A stretch of 53,997 nucleotides of DNA from Bifidobacterium sp. ESL0784. GTDB lineage: Bacteria > Actinomycetota > Actinomycetes > Actinomycetales > Bifidobacteriaceae. The stretch spans positions 1 through 53,997 of the forward strand of contig NZ_JAQTHV010000005.1 in assembly GCF_029433295.1 (NCBI RefSeq), given 5' to 3'. Of the stretch, positions 1 to 9,194 are shown one piece after another; position 1 is the first letter of the stretch, and each line of letters starts with the position of its first letter. Below the pieces are notes generated by a model. It searched no databases and was not told where the DNA came from. It worked only from the letters and a program-made list of their open reading frames with translations. The translations under genes and the position numbers were made by a program.

Positions 1-20
1 TGAAATAGCAACGCTGAAGC

Positions 21-60
21 CGAAACACCTACTCCCATATAGTCGAGAATAGGTGTTTCG
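21..60. terminator. Hairpin, likely terminator of the gene left of the window
   Basis: The arms CGAAACACCTACTC (21-34) and GAATAGGTGTTTCG (47-60) pair over 14 positions with one mismatch around a 12-nt loop. The stem is followed by AATCCCTTATT, which is not a clean U-tract. It most likely ends transcription entering from the left. Confidence 0.55.
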
Positions 61-344
61 AATCCCTTATTGCCCACCCCTTCTTCTCACTGTTTTATCT
101 ATAACGAATTCCGGCATTCCCGTATATAACGGATTATCAATCCTTGCGATAGCGGGTTGTCCATAAATAAGGACAGACGGGGCATGTTCCCGCGCTTTTC
201 TGGCATAATGATTTTGTGTGCAGCAAGTAAGGCAAGATGCATTTGACTGCACAATCCGTAGAATCCATTCCTTTATTAAGGACGGCGAAGCGGAAGCAAA
301 CTGCCACATCCCCGGCAGACCACGAGTATTAAAAGGAGTTCGAA
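61..344 (+). promoter_or_regulatory. glyA upstream region with three similar 10-mers
   Basis: No gene is seen here. Three related 10-mers lie at 101-110 (ATAACGAATT), 126-135 (ATAACGGATT) and 149-158 (ATAGCGGGTT), about 24 bp apart and on the same strand, which could be sites for one regulator. An extended -10-like element (TGGCATAAT) lies at 201-209. A good Shine-Dalgarno (AAAAGGAG, 331-338) precedes the glyA ATG. I see no known riboswitch in the leader. Confidence 0.4.
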
Positions 345-1664
345 ATGGCTGAACCATTTAAAGCCGACACATCCAACCCTGCAGTCGTGCAGAGTTCGTC
401 GGACGTGTTCAACACGCCCATCGCTCAAGCGGACCCCGAAATCTCGTCGCTTATCAACGACGAACTCAAGCGCCAGCAAAACGGCCTTGAGATGATCGCT
501 TCCGAAAACTTCGTGCCCCGCGCCGTTTTGGACGCACAGGGTTCCGTCTTAACCAACAAATATGCGGAGGGTTACCCAGGACGCCGCTACTACGGCGGTT
601 GCGAGTTCGTCGACGGCGTCGAGACCTTGGCCCGCAATCGTGCCAAGGAGCTCTTTGGCGCGGAATTCGCCAACGTCCAGCCCCATTCGGGTGCGCAAGC
701 CAACGCAGCCGTCTATCAGGCCCTCATCAAACCGGGCGACACCGTGCTGGGCCTGGCGCTCGACCATGGCGGCCATCTGACCCACGGCACCAAGATGAAC
801 TTCTCGGGCAAGTTCTATCACGCCGAATCCTACGGCGTGAACCCCGATACCTTCCTGATCGATCCCGAAATCATTCGCCAACGTGCGTCTGAGGTCCACC
901 CGCAGCTCATCATCGGCGGTTGGAGCGCCTACCCGCGCATCGAGGATTTCAAGGCGATGAAGGAAATCGCCGACGAGGTCGGTGCGAAGTTCTGGGTCGA
1001 CATGGCCCACTTCGCCGGCATGGTGGCCGCGGGTCTGCACCCGAGCCCGGTCCCCTACGCCGATGTCGTCTCCTCGACCGCGCATAAGACTTTGGGCGGA
1101 CCGCGTTCCGGTTTCATCCTGGCCAAGAAGGAATACGGCAAGAAAATCAATTCCGCTGTCTTCCCCGGCCAACAGGGCGGGCCGCTGATGCATATCATCG
1201 CCGCCAAGGCCGTGGCCTTCAAGGTCGCCGGCACCGACGCGTTCAAGCACCGCATGGAACGTACGTTGGAAGGCGCGAAGATTCTCGCCGACCGCCTGAA
1301 CGCCGACGATGTCAAGGCACAGGGCATCACCGTGCTGACCGGTGGCACCGACGTGCATCTGGTGATGGTTGATCTGCGCAACAGCGAGATGGACGGACTG
1401 ACCGGAGAAAACCTGCTGGCGCAGTGCGGCATCACAGTCAACCGCAACACTGTGCCGTTCGACCCGCGCCCGGCTTCCGTGGCCTCCGGCCTTCGTATCG
1501 GCACCTCGGCCCTTGCAACACGCGGTTTCGCCGCCCCACAATACGAGGAAGTCGCCGACATCATCGGCACAGCCCTGGCGGCAGGCAAGGACGCGGATGT
1601 CGAAGCGCTGCATGCCCGTGTCACCAAGCTGACCGAGGACTTCCCGCTCTACCCTGGGCTCTGA
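345..1664 (+). CDS. glyA: Serine hydroxymethyltransferase
   Basis: This PLP enzyme interconverts serine plus tetrahydrofolate with glycine plus 5,10-methylene-tetrahydrofolate in the cytosol, supplying one-carbon units. The 439-residue protein is full length, with roughly 25 extra N-terminal residues compared with typical 415-430-residue members. The PLP lysine is Lys248 in the motif [13 protein letters not shown]. Other family signatures are IASENFVP (51-58), the glycine-rich [11 protein letters not shown] and [12 protein letters not shown]. The ATG at 345 has a strong Shine-Dalgarno 6 nt upstream. The gene stands alone and ends at a strong hairpin. Assignment is secure. Confidence 0.97.
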   Translation: MAEPFKADTSNPAVVQSSSDVFNTPIAQADPEISSLINDELKRQQNGLEMIASENFVPRAVLDAQGSVLTNKYAEGYPGRRYYGGCEFVDGVETLARNRAKELFGAEFANVQPHSGAQANAAVYQALIKPGDTVLGLALDHGGHLTHGTKMNFSGKFYHAESYGVNPDTFLIDPEIIRQRASEVHPQLIIGGWSAYPRIEDFKAMKEIADEVGAKFWVDMAHFAGMVAAGLHPSPVPYADVVSSTAHKTLGGPRSGFILAKKEYGKKINSAVFPGQQGGPLMHIIAAKAVAFKVAGTDAFKHRMERTLEGAKILADRLNADDVKAQGITVLTGGTDVHLVMVDLRNSEMDGLTGENLLAQCGITVNRNTVPFDPRPASVASGLRIGTSALATRGFAAPQYEEVADIIGTALAAGKDADVEALHARVTKLTEDFPLYPGL

Positions 1665-1684
1665 GTCGTCGTTAAGTGAAAACC

Positions 1685-1721
1685 GAAAGTCCCCACCGGC
1701 CATAAACCGGTGGGGACTTTC
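1685..1721. terminator. Bidirectional terminator between glyA and the DUF3052 gene
   Basis: GAAAGTCCCCACCGG (1685-1699) and CCGGTGGGGACTTTC (1707-1721) form a perfect 15-bp stem with a 7-nt loop. It lies between two convergent genes and could serve both, although the U-tract is short on either side. Confidence 0.8.
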
Positions 1722-1748
1722 ATATGAGTTGAAGATCTGTATTCTGCT

Positions 1749-2165
1749 TCAGCGACCCTTGCCAAACGCGCGCAGACGGATGCCGTTCCAATCATCCGAA
1801 ACCGTCAGCGGGGTGGCCGCGTTCATACCGGCGGTCTTGGCCGCGGACTGCACCGTATTGGAAGCAGGGGCCCCTGAACGGCCGGGCTTGGGGGTGAGAA
1901 TCCATAGCGGACCGTCTTCACCAATGACGCCGTGTGCATCCATAATGGTATCGGCCAAAGCGTCTTCGTCGTCGCCATCACGCCACCAGATGATGACGCC
2001 ATCCACGGCGGAATCGTAATCCTCATCGACCAGATCCTGACCGGTCAGATCCATGATTTTCTCTCGGGTGGACTCACTCACGTCGTCATCCCACAGCCAT
2101 TCCTGCACGATGTCGCCTTCGTGAAAACCGAACTCTTCAGCGTTTTTTGATGCCGTTTCATTCAC
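1749..2165 (-). CDS. DUF3052 family protein
   Basis: A small acidic protein of 138 residues of the actinobacterial DUF3052 family, whose function is not known to me. Recognisable family features are the N-terminal EFGFHEGDIVQEWLWDDDV, the central DGVIIWWRDGDDED, the LWILTPKPGRSG stretch and the C-terminal DWNGIRL. The start is the GTG at 2165. An extended -10-like sequence (TGCTATATT, about 2180-2172) ends only 6 nt before that GTG, so the transcript may be leaderless; a GGAAG lies too close to act as a normal Shine-Dalgarno. It converges on glyA. Confidence 0.85.
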   Translation of the reverse strand: MNETASKNAEEFGFHEGDIVQEWLWDDDVSESTREKIMDLTGQDLVDEDYDSAVDGVIIWWRDGDDEDALADTIMDAHGVIGEDGPLWILTPKPGRSGAPASNTVQSAAKTAGMNAATPLTVSDDWNGIRLRAFGKGR

Positions 2166-2266
2166 ACTTCCAATATAGCAAAGATAGAGGAACAGCGCAC
2201 ACGATGACGTCGCGTGTCATCCACATTGCGGGAACTGCTATACATTTGCATCATTTCTATAGTATT

Positions 2267-3334
2267 TCACTGCTTCGCCGTGCAATGAGGCAGGCTTTCG
2301 GCCTTTCCCTGCCCGATGGCAACCAAGGCGCGGTAAGCCTCATCCAGCGTCGAGACCTTGACGTCGCGCAAACCGCTTGGCACATGCCCCACAACCTCAT
2401 CGCAATTGCCTGCCGGCGCAAGGAAATAGGTGGCACCGTCGCGTTTGGCCCCGAGCATTTTGAGCTGGATACCGCCGATTTTGCCGACCTCGCCCTTGGC
2501 GTCGATGGTGCCGGTTCCCGCTATCGTCTTGCCGCCGGTCTCGTCTTGCGGGGTCAACTTGTTGATCACACCCAGCGCATACATCATGCCGGCCGAAGGG
2601 CCGCCGATGTCGTCGACGTGCATTTCAACCTTGGCACTGGTTGCCCCGGTAATCCTGTGTTTACGTGCGAAAGCGAGCGCCGCCGTAGTGGCGGAGTCCT
2701 GAGAACCGGTCATCTGCTTGGTGGCGGTCTTTTCATATTCCTCCGAGCTTTGGCCGACCGGGAAAACGGCTTCACTCGGCATGACCTGCTGCTGAGGGTC
2801 GATCCATGCGATCAAAGTCTGGATACCCAAAGCTGGGGAACCGGGCACACCTTGGGCATTGACGGTCAACAGCAACAGCTTGCCCCGGCTTTTGTGCGTG
2901 GTCGCTCCGGTGATGGCGATGACCTGTTTACCGCCGGCTTCGCCCAGCACGTCCTGGGTCGGACCGGGTGTTTCGATGACATAAGGGCTGGGAAGCAGCA
3001 ATACGAGGAAACACAGCACCGCGCAAATCAACCCTGCGAAATACCACAGCGAATGCCGCGAGCAATAACTGGTGAAACGCTGCCGGATTCCGAGGTGACC
3101 GCGATGTGCGACGGCCATTTTCCCGTTCTCAGCACTTATATCAGAAAGAGGATTTCCATCGACATCATCCGAGCCTTCAGCCGTTGCCGCAGAACCATTG
3201 CCTGTGTCGAATGCGCTGATAATGCTGCTGAACTCATCGCTTTCATGGGATGACGAATTCACCGTAGCCTCACCGACCGGTGATATCGGCGTTTGCTCAC
3301 CCGAAAACCGCTGATCCTGATTTCTGCCTGCCAT
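2267..3334 (-). CDS. YlbL-like membrane-anchored S16 (Lon-type) serine protease lacking a PDZ domain
   Basis: A 355-residue protein with a cytoplasmic Ser/Asp-rich N-terminus, one membrane segment at about 96-114 and an extracytoplasmic Lon-type proteolytic domain. The catalytic Ser247 sits in GGPSAGMM and the Lys292 in GGIQLKMLGAKRDGA, 45 residues apart as in Lon. The segment after the membrane helix (AWIDPQQQVMPSEAVFP, then SQDSATTAAL) matches the YlbL family. In most YlbL proteins I know, a PDZ domain follows that point; here only about 25 residues separate it from the Ser motif. The physiological substrate is unknown. It is divergent from the metalloprotease gene at 3551. Confidence 0.85.
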   Translation of the reverse strand: MAGRNQDQRFSGEQTPISPVGEATVNSSSHESDEFSSIISAFDTGNGSAATAEGSDDVDGNPLSDISAENGKMAVAHRGHLGIRQRFTSYCSRHSLWYFAGLICAVLCFLVLLLPSPYVIETPGPTQDVLGEAGGKQVIAITGATTHKSRGKLLLLTVNAQGVPGSPALGIQTLIAWIDPQQQVMPSEAVFPVGQSSEEYEKTATKQMTGSQDSATTAALAFARKHRITGATSAKVEMHVDDIGGPSAGMMYALGVINKLTPQDETGGKTIAGTGTIDAKGEVGKIGGIQLKMLGAKRDGATYFLAPAGNCDEVVGHVPSGLRDVKVSTLDEAYRALVAIGQGKAESLPHCTAKQ

Positions 3335-3550
3335 AACTCACCAGTATGCTGCCTTGCCCAGACGCAGTGCCTTGGGGAAAATGCCGAAAACAAAACGACG
3401 AAACGACGCCGGAACACAGCCTATTCCCGACTTTGCTGCAATCTCGTCGCCAGCGGAAGATTACGCTGATAAGACCATAGAAGACCATAATATGGAATCA
3501 ACATACGGACGCTACATTGCTCTCAACAGGACTTTAGATAAGGAAACCCG

Positions 3551-5197
3551 ATGGACGAAAACGCGATACATCAATGGCTGATTGACTGCTTCGGTGAAAT
3601 ACAAGGCAACATGGCCTTCCAGCAGCTCAACGCCTTACCCGACGCGGTCAAAGACCAGCTTATGGGGCAGGACCCTTCCAAGCTGCCCAAGCCCGCCGAA
3701 GTGAAGGCGCTGATGAACGCGTTCACCACCAGCGGCCTCAACACCGTGGGCGACATGCAGCAAAGTGCCGACCAGGGGCCGGTGAACGTGAAGCTGGCGA
3801 CCTCTTTGGCCTTGGCCATCGCCAACGACGAAGGCAGCGAGCAGAGCGTCAGCGCCACTGAGGGCGAAGCCGTGCGGCAGGCGATGAGCGAGGCGAATCT
3901 TTGGCTTGACACGGCCTGCGACATCGATCCGGCCCCGGGCGAGCCGCAGGTGTTCACCCGCGCCGATTGGGTCAACGCGACGGTGGATTCCTGGGCGAAA
4001 TTCGCCAGTCCAGTGGAGCAGTCCATGAGCGATGCGCTTTCCAGCGTCATTTCCGAACGCTTCGGCGATGCTTTTGGCGACGGCGGCGAAATCGCGGGGG
4101 TCTTCGCCGGCCCCATCCCCGTGCCGATTCCCGACAATATGAAGGATCCGGCCAATCTCATCAAGATTCTCGGCAACACCGCTTTCTCCACGCAGCTCGG
4201 GCACGCGGCGGGCCAGCTTTCACACGAAGTGCGCGGCAGTTTCGACCAAGGCATTGCCCTGCAGAAGAATCCTGCCGGCGCATTGATAGCCCAGAACTCC
4301 ATCCAATATGCCAAAACGCTGGAAATCGACCAATCCGAGGTGCTGGCATTCCTGGCCCTCGAGGAAGTGGCTCATGCCCGCCTCTTCGCGCATGTACCGT
4401 GGCTTATGCCCCGTTTCGAGGCGTTGATCGGCAAGTACGCGCGCGGCATCAGCATCGACTTGGACGCCATGGAGGAGCAACTGCGCGACGCGACTTCGAT
4501 GGATCCCGATTCGATTTCCGGAGCCGTGGATCTGACGAAGGTCGGCATTGCGGACACCCCGGAACAGAAAGAGGCACTTGAAAGCCTCGAAACGCTTTTG
4601 GCCTTGGTCGAGGGCTGGGTTGACGCGGTGACGTGGAAAGCTGGCATGGCCCATATCCCGCATATCGAGCAGCTGCGCGAGATGGTGCGTCGCGAGCGCG
4701 CGGTCGGCGGGCCTGCGGAACGCACTTTCGAAAGCCTGTTGGGCATGGAATTGCGCCCCAAGCGCATGCGCGAGGCCGCCGACATCTGGGAGAAGATCGG
4801 AGCGAAAGAAGGCGACAAGGCCCGCGACGAGAAGTGGTCGCACCCCGACTTGCTGCCTAAGTTGCCCGATGTCGATACGGGAAAGGCCGAAACCGAAACG
4901 TCGGAATCCGACAATACCACGAATCCCGACGCGAACATCAGCACGTTCGCCGCCGACGGCAGCGCTACCACATCTTCCAAACCCGGCATTGACTGGGACG
5001 CCGAATTGGAAAAGCTGCTCAACGCCCAAGGCGACGACGATGAGACGAGCGCTGAAAATGCCGACAGCAGCAATGACGACGGCAAGGATGATGATTCATC
5101 GAAACCTGATGATTCGCAGAAACCGGATGACAGCAACGACACCGCCGGAAATGCCGAGGACAACAAACCGGAAGAAAGCGACAAACCGCAAGGCTGA
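3551..5197 (+). CDS. Zinc-dependent metalloprotease-like protein (TIGR03624/DUF2342 type)
   Basis: A 548-residue actinobacterial protein of the group once annotated as coenzyme F420 biosynthesis-associated or putative hydrolase. The recognisable core is the stretch ALEEVAHARLFAHVPWL (about residues 265-285), where family members usually carry a related metal-site motif. The first ~430 residues are mostly helical. The last ~110 residues are a highly acidic Asp/Ser/Asn low-complexity tail, likely disordered. The ATG at 3551 has AAGGAAA 4-10 nt upstream. The enzyme activity of this group is not established to my knowledge. The gene converges on the helicase gene with only 15 bp between the stops. 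Confidence 0.8.
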   Translation: MDENAIHQWLIDCFGEIQGNMAFQQLNALPDAVKDQLMGQDPSKLPKPAEVKALMNAFTTSGLNTVGDMQQSADQGPVNVKLATSLALAIANDEGSEQSVSATEGEAVRQAMSEANLWLDTACDIDPAPGEPQVFTRADWVNATVDSWAKFASPVEQSMSDALSSVISERFGDAFGDGGEIAGVFAGPIPVPIPDNMKDPANLIKILGNTAFSTQLGHAAGQLSHEVRGSFDQGIALQKNPAGALIAQNSIQYAKTLEIDQSEVLAFLALEEVAHARLFAHVPWLMPRFEALIGKYARGISIDLDAMEEQLRDATSMDPDSISGAVDLTKVGIADTPEQKEALESLETLLALVEGWVDAVTWKAGMAHIPHIEQLREMVRRERAVGGPAERTFESLLGMELRPKRMREAADIWEKIGAKEGDKARDEKWSHPDLLPKLPDVDTGKAETETSESDNTTNPDANISTFAADGSATTSSKPGIDWDAELEKLLNAQGDDDETSAENADSSNDDGKDDDSSKPDDSQKPDDSNDTAGNAEDNKPEESDKPQG

Positions 5198-5212
5198 GCG
5201 AATCGTCACAAC

Positions 5213-6718
5213 CTACCAGAAGCGGCTCGGAGTACGCGAGAAGGTCGAAGCACCGTCCTTGCTGCGCGCGTAGGAAAGGTGCAGAGAGTCCTCGGCACGG
5301 GTGACGGCCACATAGAAAAGCCGCCGCTCCTCCTCCAAAGCATCTCCCGGCGCGGGCGAACCATACGGCAGCAGCCCCTCCGAACAGCCGATGATGAAGA
5401 CGTGCTTGAATTCCAAGCCCTTGGCGGCATGGATGGAAGAAACCGTGACCCCGGGTTCGCGCCGACTGGCCAAGATCTCCATGGCCTCGCGTCGGCTTTT
5501 GTTATCATCTTCGAGCACCGTGTCCGCGCTACTCGTGTCGTGACGGGTACGGTACGGGACACTTTGCTCTTTCAATGCCTTGCAGACCACCTGCTGTTGG
5601 GCGTTGAGCCGCGTCAGCACCGCACATTGCGATGGTTTGGCGCCCTCCGCGACAAATTGCGCGATACGTTTGGCCACACCCTGCGCTTCCTGCTCATCGT
5701 CCTCATAGGTGGTTTTGACCACGCGCATGCCCTCGTTTTTGCTCCTCACCGAAACCAGACGCAGATATTGGTCTCGATCGGGAGCCGCGGCCAGCACGCG
5801 GTTGGCCATCGAGACGACCTGCGGGGCGGAACGATAATCAATGTTGAGATTGATATCGGCGGAAAGCCTGCCGAATTCAGCCGCGAAATTGTTGAGATCG
5901 TAGCTGGAAGCCCCTGCAAACGAATAGATCGTCTGCGCAGGGTCGCCCACCACGCACACGTTGCGGTTGTCGCCGCCGAGCCATAAGTCCATCAGACGGT
6001 GCTGCAGGGGCGAGACGTCCTGATACTCGTCGACGGTGAGCCAGCCGATGGACTGCCGGATCTGCGCGGCCTGCTCGTCGAAGGCCTCAAGCACATGGCA
6101 ATCCAGCAACAGGATGTCGTTGAAGTCCATCTCGCCGCGCGATGTCTTTTCCTGCTCATAGGCCGTGTACACATCAGTGAAACGTTGCGGGTCGAGCTCG
6201 GCAGGAGGTATACGATGAGTGGCTGCGCACACCCGTTCATAATCTTCAGGAGCGATAAGCGAGACCTTCGCCCAGCTGATTTCGGCTAGCAGATTACGCC
6301 TGGCGATACCGTCATACTGGTCGCTTCCGGTGGCCCGTTTCAAGGCACGCGCCATGATTTCCTGCGAATCCTCAACGACATGCGGGAACGGGGCGACGCT
6401 CACCTCATACCAGACTTTACGCAGCTGATGCAATGCCGCCGAGTGGAAAGTGGCCGCACTGACCTTATCTCCCACCCCGAGCGCGGAAAGACGCTGCTTC
6501 ATCTCGTCGGCGGCTTTCACTGAGAACGTGACCGCGAGCGCACGACTCGCGTCCCATTCCCCCTTGGCGCAGGCGTAGGCGATGCGACGCGTCACCGTTC
6601 GCGTCTTGCCTGCACCGGCGCCGGCGATGATGCGAACCGGACCCTCCAGGGAGCTGGCGGCAGCACGCTGGGCGTCATCAAGTCCCTCAAGCATCGTTTC
6701 GGCATCCATGGTGGTCAT
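5213..6718 (-). CDS. UvrD/Rep-family superfamily 1 DNA helicase, short form
   Basis: A 501-residue ATP-dependent 3'-5' DNA helicase of the UvrD/PcrA type, likely in DNA repair. Motif I is GAGAGKTRT (about 32-40), motif Ia is AVTFSVKAADEMKQRL, motif II is VDEYQDVSPLQ, motif III is VVGDPAQTIYSFAGA, motif V is SSIHAAKGLEFKHVF and motif VI is LFYVAVTRAE. The protein stops about 25 residues after motif VI. It therefore lacks the HRDC domain of actinobacterial UvrD2 and the long C-terminus of PcrA. A RecB-like fold partner is not seen nearby. The ATG at 6718 follows GAGAAG. Divergent from the gene at 6811. Confidence 0.92.
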   Translation of the reverse strand: MTTMDAETMLEGLDDAQRAAASSLEGPVRIIAGAGAGKTRTVTRRIAYACAKGEWDASRALAVTFSVKAADEMKQRLSALGVGDKVSAATFHSAALHQLRKVWYEVSVAPFPHVVEDSQEIMARALKRATGSDQYDGIARRNLLAEISWAKVSLIAPEDYERVCAATHRIPPAELDPQRFTDVYTAYEQEKTSRGEMDFNDILLLDCHVLEAFDEQAAQIRQSIGWLTVDEYQDVSPLQHRLMDLWLGGDNRNVCVVGDPAQTIYSFAGASSYDLNNFAAEFGRLSADINLNIDYRSAPQVVSMANRVLAAAPDRDQYLRLVSVRSKNEGMRVVKTTYEDDEQEAQGVAKRIAQFVAEGAKPSQCAVLTRLNAQQQVVCKALKEQSVPYRTRHDTSSADTVLEDDNKSRREAMEILASRREPGVTVSSIHAAKGLEFKHVFIIGCSEGLLPYGSPAPGDALEEERRLFYVAVTRAEDSLHLSYARSKDGASTFSRTPSRFW

Positions 6719-6810
6719 ATCTTCTCATTGTGCCAGCCACACCCGATAGTCGTACAATCCCCTGAAGGCGCGCAAACTCTAGGACATAGGGGTGTATTAA
6801 TCTGGTAGAT

Positions 6811-8628
6811 GTGACTTTACGAAGCAAATTCATGCTGGCGGCCCTCGCCTCAGCCGCCATGCCCGAGACCTCCATGGCCGGGGTGTGCGAGCACAACCGC
6901 AGCGACAAGGCCGACAATGCTGTCGGCATCGATTACGCCGTGGTACAGGACACCGCAGGCCGACAGTACGACGTATTCGTCTCCAGCGAGCCAAAAGGCA
7001 AAAAGCTTCTTGCCAGGCGCGCGAAGGCGGCGAAGGTTCTCGCTCAATCCCATGAGATGAGCGGGCTCGGCTTCGCCGTGGACCGTGCGTTGGCGTTCAG
7101 CGCCGCCGGAACCGGCAGCAAGACGGGCAAAAACTCGGTGCTGGTCTCACCCCATGTACAAGGCGAGCCACGCCAACTTGATTTGCTGACCGTTCAGGAT
7201 GCCGCAAGCGTGGGCACCGCCATCGGAGCTATCCACCGGCAGCGCACCGACTTTTTGACCGAAGCGAAATACCCGGCGTTCACCACCGGCCAGATTCGCG
7301 CCCAGCTGACCGGCTGGATCAAACGCCTGCAGCAGGCCGGCCATGTGCCGACCGCCATCACCTCCAGCTGGGCGAAGATCATCGAGACCGACGGCCTCTG
7401 GTCCTTCTCTACTACTTTGACCCACGGAGGCTTCGCGGACGGCGATTTCCTCTTCGCCGATTCCACCATTACCAAGGTGGGCAATTGGCAGGATGTGCAG
7501 GTCAACGACCCGGCACGTGACCTCGCATGGATGTTCGCTAAAATGGATGAATCTCATCGCAATGCGATGATGAATGCGTACGGCGGAATGATGGGCTCGC
7601 GAATCGATGACCTTATCCTCCTTCGCGCCAACCTTTGGCTGCAGATGGAGCAGGTAGGCGATTTCATCGAGGCGCTCGGACGAGCCGACAATACCAAGAT
7701 CCTGCAGTTCAAGGCGCAGGTCGAGCATCTGGCCCATCAGCTGACCGTCGTGGCCAACAAAGCCGCAGGTGCAGCCACAGCGGCCTCGGCGGTCGTCCCG
7801 CCGAAAAAGGATGCCCCATCATCCGCGGAGGAGCGCGGAAGCCGAGATCCTTACGAGCTGGAAGACGACGAAAGCGACAAAACCGGTTCCGCAGAAGTCA
7901 CCAAACTCGTGGAGGCCAGCGACAGTACCGCCGACCGGCCGGTACATTTCAAGCCCGCACGCTCACAGGCATTTGATGACGAGGACGACGACCGCACCGA
8001 CGACAAGAAGCCGGCAGCACAATCCGAACCGCTTTATCCCAACATGCCGAACCCCTCGTCCTCCGCCACGATAATATTGACCGAAGCCGAAAAGAACTCC
8101 GGTTCAAGCAACGATGAAGCCGAAGCCGAAAGCCAGCCTGGAGCAAAGGCGGAAGACCTCGAGGACGAAACCGGAGAGAAAAAGGTCTCATGGCACATCC
8201 AGTACTCGCAAGAGGACGACATCTACAGCGGCAAGGCAGAGACGAGCGAGGTCGACCATGAGGCCCCAACGGCTCTGATCCCTCTGCTCGAACGGGAGCA
8301 GCAGGCCTTGCATGACGCTCAGATGGGACTTGAAGAAGCCGAGGAAAAGGCGCAAAGGGAACGTACCGCCTCAAAAACGGATATCAAGGCACAGGATAGC
8401 CACAGCGAACGGGAGGTAGCGGAATCCGACATCGCCAAAGAACTGGACGATGCGGTCGAACAGGACGACACCGCCAGGAAGAACGCAGCAAAGGATGATG
8501 GTACCAAAGCCGACAGCCCATCGCCATCCGGCGAAGTATCGACCGATAACCACGATTCCAACGTCTCAGATGACTCAGACGATACCGAAAACCACGACGC
8601 CGCCAAAACCAACGGCTCTTCGCACTGA
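6811..8628 (+). CDS. Degenerate APH-fold (phosphotransferase-like) protein with long acidic tail
   Basis: A 605-residue protein. Residues ~30-300 resemble aminoglycoside/macrolide phosphotransferases, but the catalytic loop is LTHGGFADGDFLF where active enzymes have HGDxxxxN, and the following DFG-like position is VGNWQDVQVNDPARDLAWMF where active enzymes have IDWE/D. The catalytic Asp and metal-binding Asn are therefore altered, which argues for a pseudo-kinase or an unusual substrate. Residues ~320-605 are low-complexity, rich in Asp, Glu, Ser and Lys. The start is the GTG at 6811; a TATTAA at 6794-6799 places transcription start very near it, and no Shine-Dalgarno is seen. A resistance role should not be assumed. 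Confidence 0.75.
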   Translation: MTLRSKFMLAALASAAMPETSMAGVCEHNRSDKADNAVGIDYAVVQDTAGRQYDVFVSSEPKGKKLLARRAKAAKVLAQSHEMSGLGFAVDRALAFSAAGTGSKTGKNSVLVSPHVQGEPRQLDLLTVQDAASVGTAIGAIHRQRTDFLTEAKYPAFTTGQIRAQLTGWIKRLQQAGHVPTAITSSWAKIIETDGLWSFSTTLTHGGFADGDFLFADSTITKVGNWQDVQVNDPARDLAWMFAKMDESHRNAMMNAYGGMMGSRIDDLILLRANLWLQMEQVGDFIEALGRADNTKILQFKAQVEHLAHQLTVVANKAAGAATAASAVVPPKKDAPSSAEERGSRDPYELEDDESDKTGSAEVTKLVEASDSTADRPVHFKPARSQAFDDEDDDRTDDKKPAAQSEPLYPNMPNPSSSATIILTEAEKNSGSSNDEAEAESQPGAKAEDLEDETGEKKVSWHIQYSQEDDIYSGKAETSEVDHEAPTALIPLLEREQQALHDAQMGLEEAEEKAQRERTASKTDIKAQDSHSEREVAESDIAKELDDAVEQDDTARKNAAKDDGTKADSPSPSGEVSTDNHDSNVSDDSDDTENHDAAKTNGSSH

Positions 8629-8787
8629 ACCGAAACCGCCCCGTCTCACAATGACCGGAAATCGAAGGCCCCCAAGCCGTCGTTCCCCTGCCATTGGACA
8701 ATCGGCGCAATCCTAGCCAGAAGCGTAATGACCAGCCTTCGGGCACAATAAAACCTAAGAACAATTCAATTACGAAAGAGGTAACAC

Positions 8788-9012
8788 ATGGATGTCGAAC
8801 TCGGAATTCAGAACGTGGCACGTCCGGTCAATTTCACGACCGAAGACAGCGCCGATCAAGTCAGCAAGAAAATCGCGCAGGCCGTGGCCATTCATGAGCC
8901 AATCGATCTGGTAGACGACAAGGACCGTCATATCGTGGTGCCTGCCGGTGCCTTGGGCTATGCCATCATCGGTTCGGAAACCAAGCACGCCGTCGGCTTC
9001 GGCGCCCTCTAG
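8788..9012 (+). CDS. DUF3107 family small protein
   Basis: A complete 74-residue protein of the actinobacterial DUF3107 family. The start MDVELGIQNVARPVNF, the central AQAVAIHEPIDLVDDKDRHIVVPAGALGYAIIGS and the C-terminal VGFGAL match the family layout. Function is unknown to me. Shine-Dalgarno GAAAGAGGT at 8774-8782 gives a clear ATG start. A hairpin terminator lies 50 nt after the stop. Confidence 0.88.
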   Translation: MDVELGIQNVARPVNFTTEDSADQVSKKIAQAVAIHEPIDLVDDKDRHIVVPAGALGYAIIGSETKHAVGFGAL

Positions 9013-9063
9013 ACATAACGGCCACGGGTACATAATTATGCCTGTGGAATAATATATCCCGCT

Positions 9064-9102
9064 AAGCCCAGTATTTTGTGTTACATCTCACAAACTGGGC
9101 TT
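9064..9102 (+). terminator. Rho-independent terminator after the DUF3107 gene
   Basis: AAGCCCAGT (9064-9072) pairs with ACTGGGCTT (9094-9102). An inner TTGTG/CACAA pairing extends the stem, and TTTCTTTCTTTC follows. Confidence 0.88.
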
Positions 9103-9194
9103 TTTCTTTCTTTCAGGCCGTTTCGGGACTATAATACACTGGTGGAATCCGGGCTTTGGCATGGAGTGGATGCCACTCAGCGCCTAGTGGCCAC

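Noticed and set aside
549..1703. Long minus-strand open frame opposite glyA
   Set aside because: It is the antisense shadow of a highly biased GC-rich gene, with no family similarity and no ribosome-binding site.
2147..3253. 368-residue plus-strand open frame opposite the YlbL-like gene
   Set aside because: The minus-strand frame has clear Lon-protease motifs and a membrane anchor, while this one has no recognisable motif.
3354..3581. Plus-strand 75-residue frame upstream of the metalloprotease
   Set aside because: It overlaps the start of the metalloprotease gene in another frame, has no clear ribosome-binding site and lies in the divergent promoter region.
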